Source: Pseudomonas anatoliensis (lineage in GTDB: Bacteria > Pseudomonadota > Gammaproteobacteria > Pseudomonadales > Pseudomonadaceae). From it: a DNA stretch of 64,000 nt. Positions 46,535-54,875 of the stretch are shown here, in pieces. A program made the translations under genes and the position numbers. The notes beneath the pieces were generated by a model, which made no database searches, was not told the origin of the DNA, and worked only from the letters and a program-made list of their open reading frames with translations. The DNA is taken from positions 372,001 to 436,000 of the forward strand of contig NZ_JACVHC010000005.1 in assembly GCF_017976235.1 (NCBI RefSeq). Direction: 5' to 3'. Numbering within the stretch: position 1 is the first letter of the stretch; each line of letters starts with the position of its first letter.

Positions 46535-47989
46535 TTAGCTCGGTCGATAAACGCGCACATTGGCATGCCCCTCACTGAGCAAATGGTGGGCATGCAGGCG
46601 ACTCATCACGCCTTTGTCGCAATACAGCAGGTACTGGCGAGTAGGGTCCAGTTCCTTGAAACGTGCGTTCACTGCATAGAACGGCATCGTCTGTACCTCT
46701 ATGCCGGCAAGCTCCAGCGGTTCGTCTTCAGCGGCATCCGGGTGACGGATGTCGATGACGATCTGACCGGCCAGTGCTTCGCCGACTTCTTCAATTTGCA
46801 AATCCTGGCCCAATTCATCGATGACTCGATCAATGGCGACCAGTTTGGCGTTGGCGAGCGCACGCTCGAGCACCGCCATGTCGAATTCTTTCTCTTCGTG
46901 TTCAACGCGGCCACGCTTGGCGGCGGTCTTCGGATTGACCGAGATGACCCCGCAGTACTCCGGCATGTGCCGGGCAAAATCGGCGGTGCCGATTTCGTTG
47001 GCCGTGTCGATGATGTCCTGTTTGTGCGCGACGATCAGCGGGCGCAGGACCAGCTTGTCAGTCACGCAGTCGATCACCGACAGGTTCGGCAGCGTCTGGC
47101 TCGATACCTGCGAGATCGCTTCGCCGGTAACCAGCGCATCGATGCTCAGGCGGTCGGCGATGACAGAGGACGCGCGCAACATCATACGCTTCAATACGAC
47201 GCCCATATGACTGTTATCGACTTTGCCGAGAATTTCGCCCAACACTTCTTCGAACGGCACACTGACAAATAGCACGCGTTGCGAGCTGCCGTACTTCTTC
47301 CAGATGAAGTGCGCGACTTCCATCACGCCCAATTCGTGGGCACGACCGCCCAGATTGAAGAAGCAGAAGTGCGCCATCAGGCCGCGGCGCATGATCTGGT
47401 AGGCCGCAACGGTGGAGTCAAAGCCGCCGGACATCAATACCAGCGTCTGCTCCAAAGCGCCGAGCGGGTAACCGCCGATGCCGTTGTGCTGGCTGTGAAT
47501 GACAAACAACCGTTTGTCGCGAACTTCGATACGGACTTCGATTTCCGGCTTTTTCAGGTCGATTCCGGCGGCGCCGCACTCACGACGCAACTTGCTGCCG
47601 ACGTATTTTTCGACGTCCATTGAGCTGAACGCGTGCTTGCCCGCACGCTTGCAGCGCACCGAGAAAATCTTCCCGGCCAAGGCCGCGCCGTAGTGTTCCT
47701 TGCACTTTTCGGTGATGTCGTCGAAGTCGCCCAGCGGGTACTCGTCGATCTGCAAAAAGTGCGCGATGCCCGGCATGCACATCAGGCGTTCGCCCATCTC
47801 TTTCAGGGCTTTGGCGTCGGTAACGCGGGTTTCCAGCTCGAGGTTGTCCCACACACCGTTCACCACCACAGCCGGGTCCAGATCGCGGAGCACGGCGCGG
47901 ATGTTTTTGGCCAACTGGCGGATAAATTTCGTCCGGACAGGTCGACTCTTGATGGTGATCTCGGGGAAGACTTTTACGATTAGTTTCAT
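46535..47989 (-). CDS. thiI: tRNA 4-thiouridine synthase with rhodanese domain
   Basis: Adds sulfur to U8 of tRNA and feeds thiazole synthesis. The 484-residue protein has an N-terminal ferredoxin-like/THUMP part, the PP-loop SGGFDSTVAAY (~184-194) and a C-terminal rhodanese domain with YLLYCDKGVMSRL, whose cysteine carries the persulfide (~460). ATG 47989 (MKLIVKVFPEITIKS) is chosen over the longer frame to 48052. Divergent from glnA. Confidence 0.96.
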   Translation of the reverse strand: MKLIVKVFPEITIKSRPVRTKFIRQLAKNIRAVLRDLDPAVVVNGVWDNLELETRVTDAKALKEMGERLMCMPGIAHFLQIDEYPLGDFDDITEKCKEHYGAALAGKIFSVRCKRAGKHAFSSMDVEKYVGSKLRRECGAAGIDLKKPEIEVRIEVRDKRLFVIHSQHNGIGGYPLGALEQTLVLMSGGFDSTVAAYQIMRRGLMAHFCFFNLGGRAHELGVMEVAHFIWKKYGSSQRVLFVSVPFEEVLGEILGKVDNSHMGVVLKRMMLRASSVIADRLSIDALVTGEAISQVSSQTLPNLSVIDCVTDKLVLRPLIVAHKQDIIDTANEIGTADFARHMPEYCGVISVNPKTAAKRGRVEHEEKEFDMAVLERALANAKLVAIDRVIDELGQDLQIEEVGEALAGQIVIDIRHPDAAEDEPLELAGIEVQTMPFYAVNARFKELDPTRQYLLYCDKGVMSRLHAHHLLSEGHANVRVYRPS

Positions 47990-48316
47990 GAAAACAGCGC
48001 GCGCAGGGCCAGCCGAAAAAGGGGGGCGCGGATTATAGCGGAAATTGCTCAAGGTTTAACCAGTTAATATGCAGAAGGTTTCGCACGCACCAAAACGGGT
48101 CATTTTGAGATTAAGACGCTACATTAGAGGGCGATAATTTCTGCATGAGTGCGCTTTGCACCTTAATAAGCGTGAATTTGGGGCAAAAAACCCATGCTGG
48201 GGCACTGGCATGCAATTTGCTCCCTTGTGAGGCAGGTTGCCTTGGCAGAGTATTCGCGCCGGCATCACCACTATTAAGGGCATCCACTACCCGCCCTAAT
48301 TCACCCGGAGGACACT
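47990..48316. other. 327-bp thiI-glnA divergent control region
   Basis: Contains the sigma-54 promoter of glnA at 48206-48221 and an imperfect NtrC-like word gcaccaaaacgggtc (48087-48101). The thiI promoter was not resolved. Confidence 0.65.
48206..48221 (+). promoter_or_regulatory. Sigma-54 promoter of glnA
   Basis: TGGCATGCAATTTGCT: GG and GC ten bases apart, TTGCT at -12. Only the fifth position of TGGCAC differs. It predicts a start near 48232, ~85 bp before the ATG. Confidence 0.88.
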
Positions 48317-49723
48317 ATGTCGAAGTCGGTTCAACTCATCAAAGATCATGACGTCAAGTGGATTGATCTGCGCTTCACGGACACCAAAGGCACTCAGCAC
48401 CACGTGACCATGCCGGCTCGCGATGCGCTGGAAGACGACTTCTTCGAAGTCGGCAAGATGTTCGACGGTTCCTCCATCGCTGGCTGGAAAGGCATCGAAG
48501 CCTCCGACATGATCCTGCTGCCGGACGACGAAACTGCCGTACTCGACCCGTTCACCGAAGACGCCACCCTGATCCTGGTGTGCGACATCATCGAACCGTC
48601 GACCATGCAAGGTTACGATCGCGACCCGCGCGCCATTGCTCACCGCGCCGAGGAATACCTGAAGACCACCGGTATCGGTGACACCGTCTTCGCCGGCCCA
48701 GAGCCAGAATTCTTCATCTTCGACGAAGTGAAATTCAAGTCGGACATCTCCGGTTCGATGTTCAAGATCTACTCCGAACAAGGTTCGTGGATGTCCGACC
48801 AGGACATCGAAGGCGGCAACAAGGGTCACCGTCCAGGCGTCAAAGGCGGCTACTTCCCGGTTCCGCCGTTCGACCACGACCACGAAATCCGTACTGCCAT
48901 GTGCAACGCACTGGAAGAAATGGGCCAGACCGTTGAAGTTCACCACCACGAAGTGGCGACTGCCGGTCAGAACGAAATCGGTGTCAAGTTCAACACCCTG
49001 GTGAAGAAAGCTGACGAAGTTCAGACTCTGAAATACGTTGTACACAACGTTGCCGACGCTTACGGCCGCACCGCTACCTTCATGCCGAAGCCGCTGTACG
49101 GCGACAACGGTTCGGGTATGCACGTGCACATGTCCATCTCCAAAGATGGCAAGAACACCTTCGCTGGCGAAGGCTATGCCGGCCTGTCCGAAACCGCTCT
49201 GTACTTCATCGGCGGTATCATCAAGCACGGTAAGGCACTGAACGGCTTCACCAACCCGGCCACCAACTCCTACAAGCGTCTGGTGCCAGGCTTCGAAGCG
49301 CCGGTAATGCTGGCCTACTCGGCTCGCAACCGTTCCGCCTCGATCCGTATTCCTTACGTCAACAGTCCTAAAGGCCGTCGTATCGAAGCACGTTTCCCGG
49401 ACCCGGCTGCCAACCCGTACCTGGCTTTCGCAGCACTGCTGATGGCCGGCCTGGACGGTATCCAGAACAAGATCCACCCAGGCGATGCTGCCGACAAAAA
49501 CCTGTACGACCTGCCGCCTGAAGAGGCGAAAGAGATCCCACAAGTTTGCGGCAGCCTGAAAGAAGCCCTGGAAGAGCTGGACAAGGGCCGTGCGTTCCTG
49601 ACCAAGGGCGGCGTGTTCTCCGACGACTTCATCGACGCTTACATCGCGCTGAAATCCGAAGAAGAAATCAAGGTCCGCACCTTCGTACACCCACTGGAAT
49701 ATGAGCTGTACTACAGCTGCTGA
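48317..49723 (+). CDS. glnA: Glutamine synthetase type I
   Basis: ATP-dependent amidation of glutamate, central to ammonia assimilation; cytoplasmic dodecamer. The 468-residue protein has FDGSSIAGWKGI (~50), the ATP-binding GSGMHVHMSISKDG (~265), and the adenylylation loop KNLYDLPPEE (~395-404), whose tyrosine GlnE modifies. GGAGG lies just before the ATG. It is controlled by NtrC through the sigma-54 promoter upstream. Confidence 0.98.
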   Translation: MSKSVQLIKDHDVKWIDLRFTDTKGTQHHVTMPARDALEDDFFEVGKMFDGSSIAGWKGIEASDMILLPDDETAVLDPFTEDATLILVCDIIEPSTMQGYDRDPRAIAHRAEEYLKTTGIGDTVFAGPEPEFFIFDEVKFKSDISGSMFKIYSEQGSWMSDQDIEGGNKGHRPGVKGGYFPVPPFDHDHEIRTAMCNALEEMGQTVEVHHHEVATAGQNEIGVKFNTLVKKADEVQTLKYVVHNVADAYGRTATFMPKPLYGDNGSGMHVHMSISKDGKNTFAGEGYAGLSETALYFIGGIIKHGKALNGFTNPATNSYKRLVPGFEAPVMLAYSARNRSASIRIPYVNSPKGRRIEARFPDPAANPYLAFAALLMAGLDGIQNKIHPGDAADKNLYDLPPEEAKEIPQVCGSLKEALEELDKGRAFLTKGGVFSDDFIDAYIALKSEEEIKVRTFVHPLEYELYYSC

Positions 49724-49752
49724 TCCGGTAGCGCCGCGCTACGCGGCGTGAC

Positions 49753-49784
49753 AAAAAGAGGCCTCCTTCGGGAGGCCTTTTTTA
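49753..49784 (+). terminator. Rho-independent terminator of glnA
   Basis: aggcctcc-ttcg-ggaggcct followed by six T: an 8-bp stem with a UUCG-type tetraloop. Confidence 0.94.
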
Positions 49785-49812
49785 TTGCGCGGATTTTATG
49801 ACTGATGAAGAA

Positions 49813-49904
49813 CCTGTAGGAGTGAGCCTGCTCGCGATAGCGGTGGGTCGTTAAGAATTATGGTGGCTGACACTACGCGATCGCGAGCAGGCTCACTCCT
49901 ACAG
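49813..49904. repeat. REP hairpin, type D
   Basis: cctgtaggagtgagcctgct arm and complement, between glnA and the first DUF4124 gene. Confidence 0.9.
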
Positions 49905-50007
49905 TGAATTGTGGCGTACAAATAATTCCCGGATGTGTACCGGGTTAGGCTTACCGCCGACCCTGGCCTATGCTGCAAGCCAATCTCATTGTTGATCGGT
50001 CGATTCC

Positions 50008-50520
50008 ATGGGTCGTGGTTTTCTATTCCTGCTGCTGGCAATCGCTCTGCCCGCCCACGCGCAGATCTACAAATACACCGACGCCAACGGCCACACGGTG
50101 TACAGCGATCATTCGCCGGACGGCGTCGACGCGCAGCCGGTGGAGTTGCCGCCGCTCAACCGTGTCGAATCGCAAACGCCGAGCACGCCGCCACCCGTCG
50201 AGACGGACAATCCCCAGCCTGAGCCCAATGCGTATGAAGTGCTGGAACTGACCGGCCTGCCCACTGAAGAAGCCCTGCGCGCCAACAACGGCACCTTCAC
50301 CGTCAATGTGCTGATCAAGCCGCGCCTGCAAACGCCGCATCAATTAAGACTGGTATTGGACGACGAGCCTTACGGGCAGTCGAGCAACGTGCCGATCCTG
50401 CAACTGGTGAATATCGATCGCGGCGAACATCGTCTGGCGGTGCAGGTGATCGATGGCGAAACGATCGTCCAACAGAGCCCGCCAGTAGTCTTCACCGTGC
50501 AACGGGTGCACAAGCCATGA
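50008..50520 (+). CDS. DUF4124 domain protein 1
   Basis: 170-residue exported protein: signal peptide (MGRGFLFLLLAIALPAHA), the DUF4124 motif IYKYTDANGHTVYSDHSPDG (~21-40), a Pro-rich linker, then a beta-sandwich-like C-terminal part. The stop overlaps the next start by 4 bp. It sits in the conserved glnA-ntrB interval; function unknown. Confidence 0.85.
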   Translation: MGRGFLFLLLAIALPAHAQIYKYTDANGHTVYSDHSPDGVDAQPVELPPLNRVESQTPSTPPPVETDNPQPEPNAYEVLELTGLPTEEALRANNGTFTVNVLIKPRLQTPHQLRLVLDDEPYGQSSNVPILQLVNIDRGEHRLAVQVIDGETIVQQSPPVVFTVQRVHKP

Positions 50521-51140
50521 TCCGCGCATGGCTGATCGCCGTGCTGGCCATGACGGCACTGCACGCCTCGGCCGAGGTGTTCACTTATATCGACGCGCAA
50601 GGCAATCGTGTCTACACCGATCAACCACGCGGCAACGCCAAGCGTGTGCCGCTGGCCACCAGCAATCGCATGCCGGCTAACCCAACGGCTACTGCGCCGA
50701 TGACCACCGCGAAAAAATCGTCGGAACAACCACCGTTTCATTACGACATGCTGCGCGTTCTGGTGCCCGAGCCTGACGCGACCATTCGCAGCAGTGCCGG
50801 TGAGCTGATTGTCAGCATCACCAGTGAACCTCGCCTGCAAAAGGGCCATTTTTATCGCTTGCTGCTGGACGGCAAGGCCACGGGCGAGCCCGGTGTTAGC
50901 CCGGTTTTTCCGTTGAGCAATATCGACCGTGGCAGCCATAGCCTCTCGGTGGAAATCCTTGATGCTCAGGGCCGCACCGTCGAGCGCACCGCCAACCAAC
51001 CCTTCCACATGCTGCGCATCTCGCTCGCGCAGAAACGCCAGGTCAAGCCCTGCACCACAGAGGACTACGGCGTGCGCCCCGAGTGTCCGGCGAAAGACAA
51101 ACCCGAAGAGCCGAAAAATCCTTTCCTGCGTTTCTTCTAA
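50517..51140 (+). CDS. DUF4124 domain protein 2
   Basis: 207-residue paralogue of the preceding gene with signal peptide (LIAVLAMTALHASA) and EVFTYIDAQGNRVYTDQPRG (~18-37). The C-terminal half resembles the first protein (TSEPRLQKGHFYRLLLDG against IKPRLQTPHQLRLVLDD), so the pair is a tandem duplication. The C-terminus is Lys/Pro/Glu-rich (PAKDKPEEPKNPFLRFF). Confidence 0.85.
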   Translation: MIRAWLIAVLAMTALHASAEVFTYIDAQGNRVYTDQPRGNAKRVPLATSNRMPANPTATAPMTTAKKSSEQPPFHYDMLRVLVPEPDATIRSSAGELIVSITSEPRLQKGHFYRLLLDGKATGEPGVSPVFPLSNIDRGSHSLSVEILDAQGRTVERTANQPFHMLRISLAQKRQVKPCTTEDYGVRPECPAKDKPEEPKNPFLRFF

Positions 51141-51152
51141 CGCCATTCAGCT

Positions 51153-51184
51153 TTGCGCACTATATTGGTGCAATAGGTTGCACC
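51153..51184 (+). promoter_or_regulatory. NtrC-binding dyad upstream of ntrBC
   Basis: GCAC-TATATTG-GTGC (51157-51171) is a perfect NtrC site of the GCAC-N7-GTGC type, followed by a second, overlapping dyad GGTGCAATAGGTTGCACC (51167-51184). It lies ~200 bp before ntrB and fits the known autoregulation of ntrBC by NtrC. Confidence 0.85.
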
Positions 51185-51371
51185 GTACTCACATTCCATC
51201 CCATTTTGGTTCGAAACTTCCCGATCAAGCTGGCAGAACGCCACGCAAACGAGCGTCAAACGCCCGTTTCAGGGGTTGAACGCTTCTTTTCGGAGCCTTG
51301 GTTTGGTTTTTGCATTTTCCATCTGAACACGCTTGTTTCTTGCGCACGCTCCGCCCCCAAAAGAGGCCTTG

Positions 51372-52457
51372 ATGACTATTAGCGACGCAATCCCACGCTT
51401 GCTGCTCGACAACCTGACCACTGCCACAATCTTGCTTGATGCCGAATTGCGCCTCGAGTACATGAACCCGGCAGCGGAGATGCTGCTGGCCATCAGCGGT
51501 CAGCGCAGCCATGGGCAGTTCATCAGCGAGCTGTTCACCGAGTCCGCCGAGGCGCTCAATTCGTTGCGCCAGGCCGTGGAACAGGCGCACCCGTTCACCA
51601 AGCGCGAAGCCATGCTCACCGCCCTCACCGGTCAGACATTGACGGTGGATTACGCGGTGACGCCGATCCTCAGCAACGGCGCGACCCTGCTCCTGCTGGA
51701 GGTCCACCCGCGTGACCGCCTGCTGCGGATCACCAAGGAAGAGGCGCAGCTGTCGAAGCAGGAAACCAGCAAGATGCTGGTGCGCGGCCTCGCCCATGAG
51801 ATCAAGAACCCGCTCGGCGGCATCCGTGGCGCCGCGCAATTGCTGGCCCGCGAGCTGCCGGAAGAAAGCCTGCGCGATTACACCAACGTGATCATTGAAG
51901 AGGCTGATCGCCTGCGCAATCTGGTCGACCGCATGCTGGGTTCGAACAAGCTGCCGTCGCTGGCCATGTGCAACGTTCACGAAGTGCTCGAGCGCGTCTG
52001 CCATCTGGTCGAAGCCGAAAGCCAGGGCTGCATCACGCTGGTGCGCGATTACGACCCAAGCATTCCCGACGTGTTGATCGATCGCGAGCAAATGATCCAG
52101 GCCGTGCTGAATATCGTGCGCAATGCGATGCAGGCGATAAGCAGTCAGAACGAGCTGCGTCTGGGCCGCATCAGCCTGCGTACCCGGACCATGCGCCAGT
52201 TCACCATCGGCCACGTCCGCCATCGTCTGGTGACCAAGATCGAGATCATCGACAACGGCCCGGGCATTCCTGCGGAACTGCAGGAAACCATTTTCTTTCC
52301 CATGGTCAGCGGCCGCCCGGACGGTACCGGGCTGGGCCTGGCCATCACCCAGAACATCATCAGCCAGCACCAGGGCCTGATCGAATGTGACAGCCATCCA
52401 GGCCACACCACGTTCTCGATCTTTCTGCCACTGGAACAAGGAGCCACATCGACATGA
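51372..52457 (+). CDS. ntrB: Nitrogen regulation sensor kinase NtrB
   Basis: Soluble histidine kinase/phosphatase that phosphorylates NtrC under PII control. The 361-residue protein has an N-terminal PAS domain (~10-120), H-box GLAHEIKNPLGGIRG with the phosphohistidine (~140), N-box NIVRNAMQAIS (~248) and G-box GRPDGTGLGLAI. No membrane segment. GAGG lies ~6 bases before ATG 51372. It overlaps ntrC by 4 bp. Confidence 0.97.
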   Translation: MTISDAIPRLLLDNLTTATILLDAELRLEYMNPAAEMLLAISGQRSHGQFISELFTESAEALNSLRQAVEQAHPFTKREAMLTALTGQTLTVDYAVTPILSNGATLLLLEVHPRDRLLRITKEEAQLSKQETSKMLVRGLAHEIKNPLGGIRGAAQLLARELPEESLRDYTNVIIEEADRLRNLVDRMLGSNKLPSLAMCNVHEVLERVCHLVEAESQGCITLVRDYDPSIPDVLIDREQMIQAVLNIVRNAMQAISSQNELRLGRISLRTRTMRQFTIGHVRHRLVTKIEIIDNGPGIPAELQETIFFPMVSGRPDGTGLGLAITQNIISQHQGLIECDSHPGHTTFSIFLPLEQGATST

Positions 52458-53890
52458 GCCGTAGTGAAACCGTGTGGATCGTCGATGACGACCGTTCTAT
52501 CCGTTGGGTTCTGGAAAAGGCCCTGCAGCAGGAAGGCATGACCACCCAGAGCTTCGACAGCGCCGATGGCGTGATGAGTCGCCTGGCCCGTCAACAGCCG
52601 GACGTGATCATCTCCGACATCCGCATGCCGGGTGCCAGCGGTCTGGACCTGTTGGCGCGGATTCGTGAGCAGCACCCACGGCTGCCGGTCATCATCATGA
52701 CCGCTCACTCCGATCTGGACAGCGCTGTTGCCTCCTATCAGGGCGGTGCATTCGAGTACCTGCCAAAGCCGTTTGACGTTGATGAGGCTGTCTCGCTGGT
52801 CAAGCGCGCCAATCAGCATGCGCAAGAACAGCAAGGCCTGCAGGTCGTGCCAGCGCTGACCCGCACCCCGGAAATCATCGGCGAAGCGCCGGCGATGCAG
52901 GAAGTGTTTCGCGCCATCGGCCGCTTGAGTCACTCCAACATCACCGTGCTGATCAACGGCGAATCGGGTACCGGTAAAGAACTGGTGGCCCACGCCCTGC
53001 ACCGTCACAGCCCGCGTGCGGCCTCGCCGTTCATTGCACTGAACATGGCGGCGATCCCCAAGGATCTGATGGAATCCGAGCTGTTCGGCCACGAGAAAGG
53101 CGCGTTCACCGGAGCGGCCAACCTGCGTCGCGGACGCTTTGAACAGGCCGATGGCGGCACGCTGTTCCTCGATGAAATCGGCGACATGCCAGCCGATACT
53201 CAAACCCGTTTGCTACGGGTTCTGGCCGATGGCGAGTTCTATCGCGTTGGCGGTCATGTGCCGGTCAAGGTTGACGTGCGGATCATCGCCGCGACTCACC
53301 AGAATCTGGAAACCCTGGTGCATGCCGGGAAATTCCGTGAGGACTTGTTCCACCGCCTCAACGTGATCCGTATCCACATTCCTCGCCTGTCGGATCGTCG
53401 TGAAGACATCCCGACGCTGGCCCGACACTTCCTCAGCCGCGCTGCGCAGGAGCTGGCGGTCGAGCCGAAGTTGCTGAAAAGCGAAACCGAGGAGTACCTG
53501 AAAAACCTGCCGTGGGGCGGCAACGTGCGCCAGTTGGAGAACACCTGCCGCTGGATCACGGTCATGGCGTCCGGGCGCGAAGTGCACATCAGCGACTTGC
53601 CGCCAGAGTTGCTCAACCTGCCGCAGGATTCGGCGCCAGTCACCAACTGGGAGCAAGCGCTGCGCCAGTGGGCCGATCAGGCGTTGGCGCGTGGCCAGTC
53701 GAGCCTGCTCGACAGCGCGGTGCCGGCGTTCGAGCGGATCATGATAGAGACGGCGCTGAAGCACACCGCCGGGCGCCGACGTGATGCCGCGGTGCTGTTG
53801 GGCTGGGGGCGAAATACCCTGACGCGCAAGATCAAGGAATTGGGGATGAAGGTCGATGGCGGGGATGATGATGAGGGGGATGAGGGTTAA
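52454..53890 (+). CDS. ntrC: Nitrogen regulation response regulator NtrC
   Basis: Sigma-54 activator for nitrogen genes. The 478-residue protein has a receiver domain with the phospho-acceptor in VIISDIRMPG (Asp54), an AAA+ domain with Walker A NGESGTGKELVAH (~172), the sigma-54 contact loop GAFTGAA (~216) and Walker B GGTLFLDEIGDM (~234), and a C-terminal Fis-type helix-turn-helix (GRRRDAAVLLGWGRNTLTRK). It precedes an NrsZ-like sRNA gene. Confidence 0.98.
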   Translation: MSRSETVWIVDDDRSIRWVLEKALQQEGMTTQSFDSADGVMSRLARQQPDVIISDIRMPGASGLDLLARIREQHPRLPVIIMTAHSDLDSAVASYQGGAFEYLPKPFDVDEAVSLVKRANQHAQEQQGLQVVPALTRTPEIIGEAPAMQEVFRAIGRLSHSNITVLINGESGTGKELVAHALHRHSPRAASPFIALNMAAIPKDLMESELFGHEKGAFTGAANLRRGRFEQADGGTLFLDEIGDMPADTQTRLLRVLADGEFYRVGGHVPVKVDVRIIAATHQNLETLVHAGKFREDLFHRLNVIRIHIPRLSDRREDIPTLARHFLSRAAQELAVEPKLLKSETEEYLKNLPWGGNVRQLENTCRWITVMASGREVHISDLPPELLNLPQDSAPVTNWEQALRQWADQALARGQSSLLDSAVPAFERIMIETALKHTAGRRRDAAVLLGWGRNTLTRKIKELGMKVDGGDDDEGDEG

Positions 53891-53924
53891 TCAGCCTTTG
53901 GGTCTTCGCTGACAGAGACATCCA

Positions 53925-54016
53925 ATCGCGAGCAGGCTCACTCCTACAGTTGACTGTGTGGGGTTCACAATCATGTGAACACCTCAAATCCCTGTAGGAG
54001 TGAGCCTGCTCGCGAT
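53925..54016. repeat. REP hairpin, type D
   Basis: atcgcgagcaggctcactcc arm and complement, between ntrC and the sRNA gene. Confidence 0.9.
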
Positions 54017-54032
54017 GCTTTTTGAGTCTACA

Positions 54033-54049
54033 TGCACCGCATCAATGCA
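54033..54049 (+). promoter_or_regulatory. Candidate NtrC site upstream of the sRNA gene
   Basis: TGCACCGCATCAATGCA against the NtrC consensus TGCACC-N5-GGTGCA: left half perfect, right half four of six. It is ~175 bp before the predicted RNA start, a workable enhancer distance. Confidence 0.6.
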
Positions 54050-54126
54050 CGATGACCCGCAACCGGGCACGGCAGGCTTTTCAAAATCCCGTCTGAACTA
54101 ACCGGAATTCAGCGTCAAAACCCTTC

Positions 54127-54152
54127 AAACCCCCGGAAAACGGGGGTTTTGT
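54127..54152 (+). terminator. Terminator after ntrC
   Basis: aaacccccggaaaacgggggtttt: 7-8 bp GC stem, loop gaaaa, T-run. Confidence 0.85.
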
Positions 54153-54190
54153 ATATCCGTAGATATTTCCTGTTTCAAAATGCGAAAACC

Positions 54191-54206
54191 TGGCACGTCC
54201 CCTGCA
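54191..54206 (+). promoter_or_regulatory. Sigma-54 promoter of the NrsZ-like sRNA
   Basis: TGGCACGTCCCCTGCA: TGGCACG matches fully at -24, and GG and GC are ten bases apart. It predicts a start near 54217. Confidence 0.88.
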
Positions 54207-54216
54207 ATACCTCTCA

Positions 54217-54437
54217 CAGGTGATTCGTTTCACCACCCGTTTCGGGGACCTTGGTACAGGCAGGCCGGGGATTCCCCTCTTTACATCGGGCTCACACCGC
54301 AACGCGACGAGCTCACCCTTTTGGGATCCTTGGTACAGGCAGGCCGGGGGTTCCCTCTTTACACCGGACTGACGCTTTGAGCAAAGTCCAGCCTTTTGGG
54401 AACCCTGATACAGGCAGGTCAGGGATTCCCGCTTTTA
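54217..54437 (+). ncRNA. nrsZ: NrsZ-like nitrogen-regulated small RNA
   Basis: About 220 nt from the predicted start to the last hairpin. It holds three copies of a ~45-nt unit sharing ACAGGCAGG in the loop of a GGGGA/TCCCC-type stem: 54241-54285, 54320-54363 and 54395-54437, spaced 79 and 75 nt. The third hairpin with its T-run acts as the terminator and abuts the stop codon of the convergent gene. In P. aeruginosa the NtrC/RpoN-dependent NrsZ lies at the same place after ntrC and is processed into ~60-nt stem-loop modules. Homology is inferred from position, promoter type, length and the modular hairpins. Confidence 0.85.
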
Positions 54438-54875
54438 TTACTCGCGCAGATGGATCTGCAGCCGCCAGCGGTCATCGACCTCGCTGCCGGCCCAATCTCC
54501 CTGCAGCGGCCGCGCCGCCAGCACCGTCAGCAACAATCCGCCGTCACTCATTCGCGTACGCCAATTCACATCCTTGCCATTGAGCTTGAACTGGCCTTTC
54601 TGTGCCCGCCCATCAGCCTGAAACAACAGCGCCACCGTGCCGTCGATGATCTCGCCGTGCAGTTTCGGTTCGTTGTTGAACCACACCACCAGCCCACCGT
54701 CGATCACCTCGACCTGCTGCAAAACGGTTGGATCCGGCGTGGTCAGGCGACCGATCATCAAACCGATCATCAAACCGACAATCGCCAGCGAACCGATCAC
54801 CCGCGGGAATAGTTTCGAACGCGAGTCCGCTTGCGGCGTAGAATGCGCGTCATCTTTACCTTCGGAGCCGTGCAT
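54438..54875 (-). CDS. Single-pass membrane protein of unknown function
   Basis: 145 residues: polar N-terminus, one membrane helix (VIGSLAIVGLMIGLMIG, ~26-42), then a ~95-residue periplasmic domain (VVWFNNEPKLHGEIIDGTV and DGGLLLTVLAA blocks). It is convergent with the sRNA and divergent from trmL; its ATG shares the CATG at 54873-54876 with the trmL ATG. No family recognised. Confidence 0.8.
   Translation of the reverse strand: MHGSEGKDDAHSTPQADSRSKLFPRVIGSLAIVGLMIGLMIGRLTTPDPTVLQQVEVIDGGLVVWFNNEPKLHGEIIDGTVALLFQADGRAQKGQFKLNGKDVNWRTRMSDGGLLLTVLAARPLQGDWAGSEVDDRWRLQIHLRE

Noticed and set aside
48150..48170. GTGC-N5-GCAC dyad upstream of glnA as an NtrC site
   Set aside because: NtrC sites have the opposite order (GCAC-N7-GTGC). 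Only a weak candidate at 48087 remains.
54241..54437. Three spaced repeats as a CRISPR array
   Set aside because: Units are imperfect, each forms a terminator-like hairpin, spacing differs, and there are no cas genes. They fit an NrsZ-type sRNA.
54637..54873. N-terminal extension of trmL
   Set aside because: It overlaps the opposite gene, and the family start MFHVILFQPE is at 54874 with a good ribosome site.
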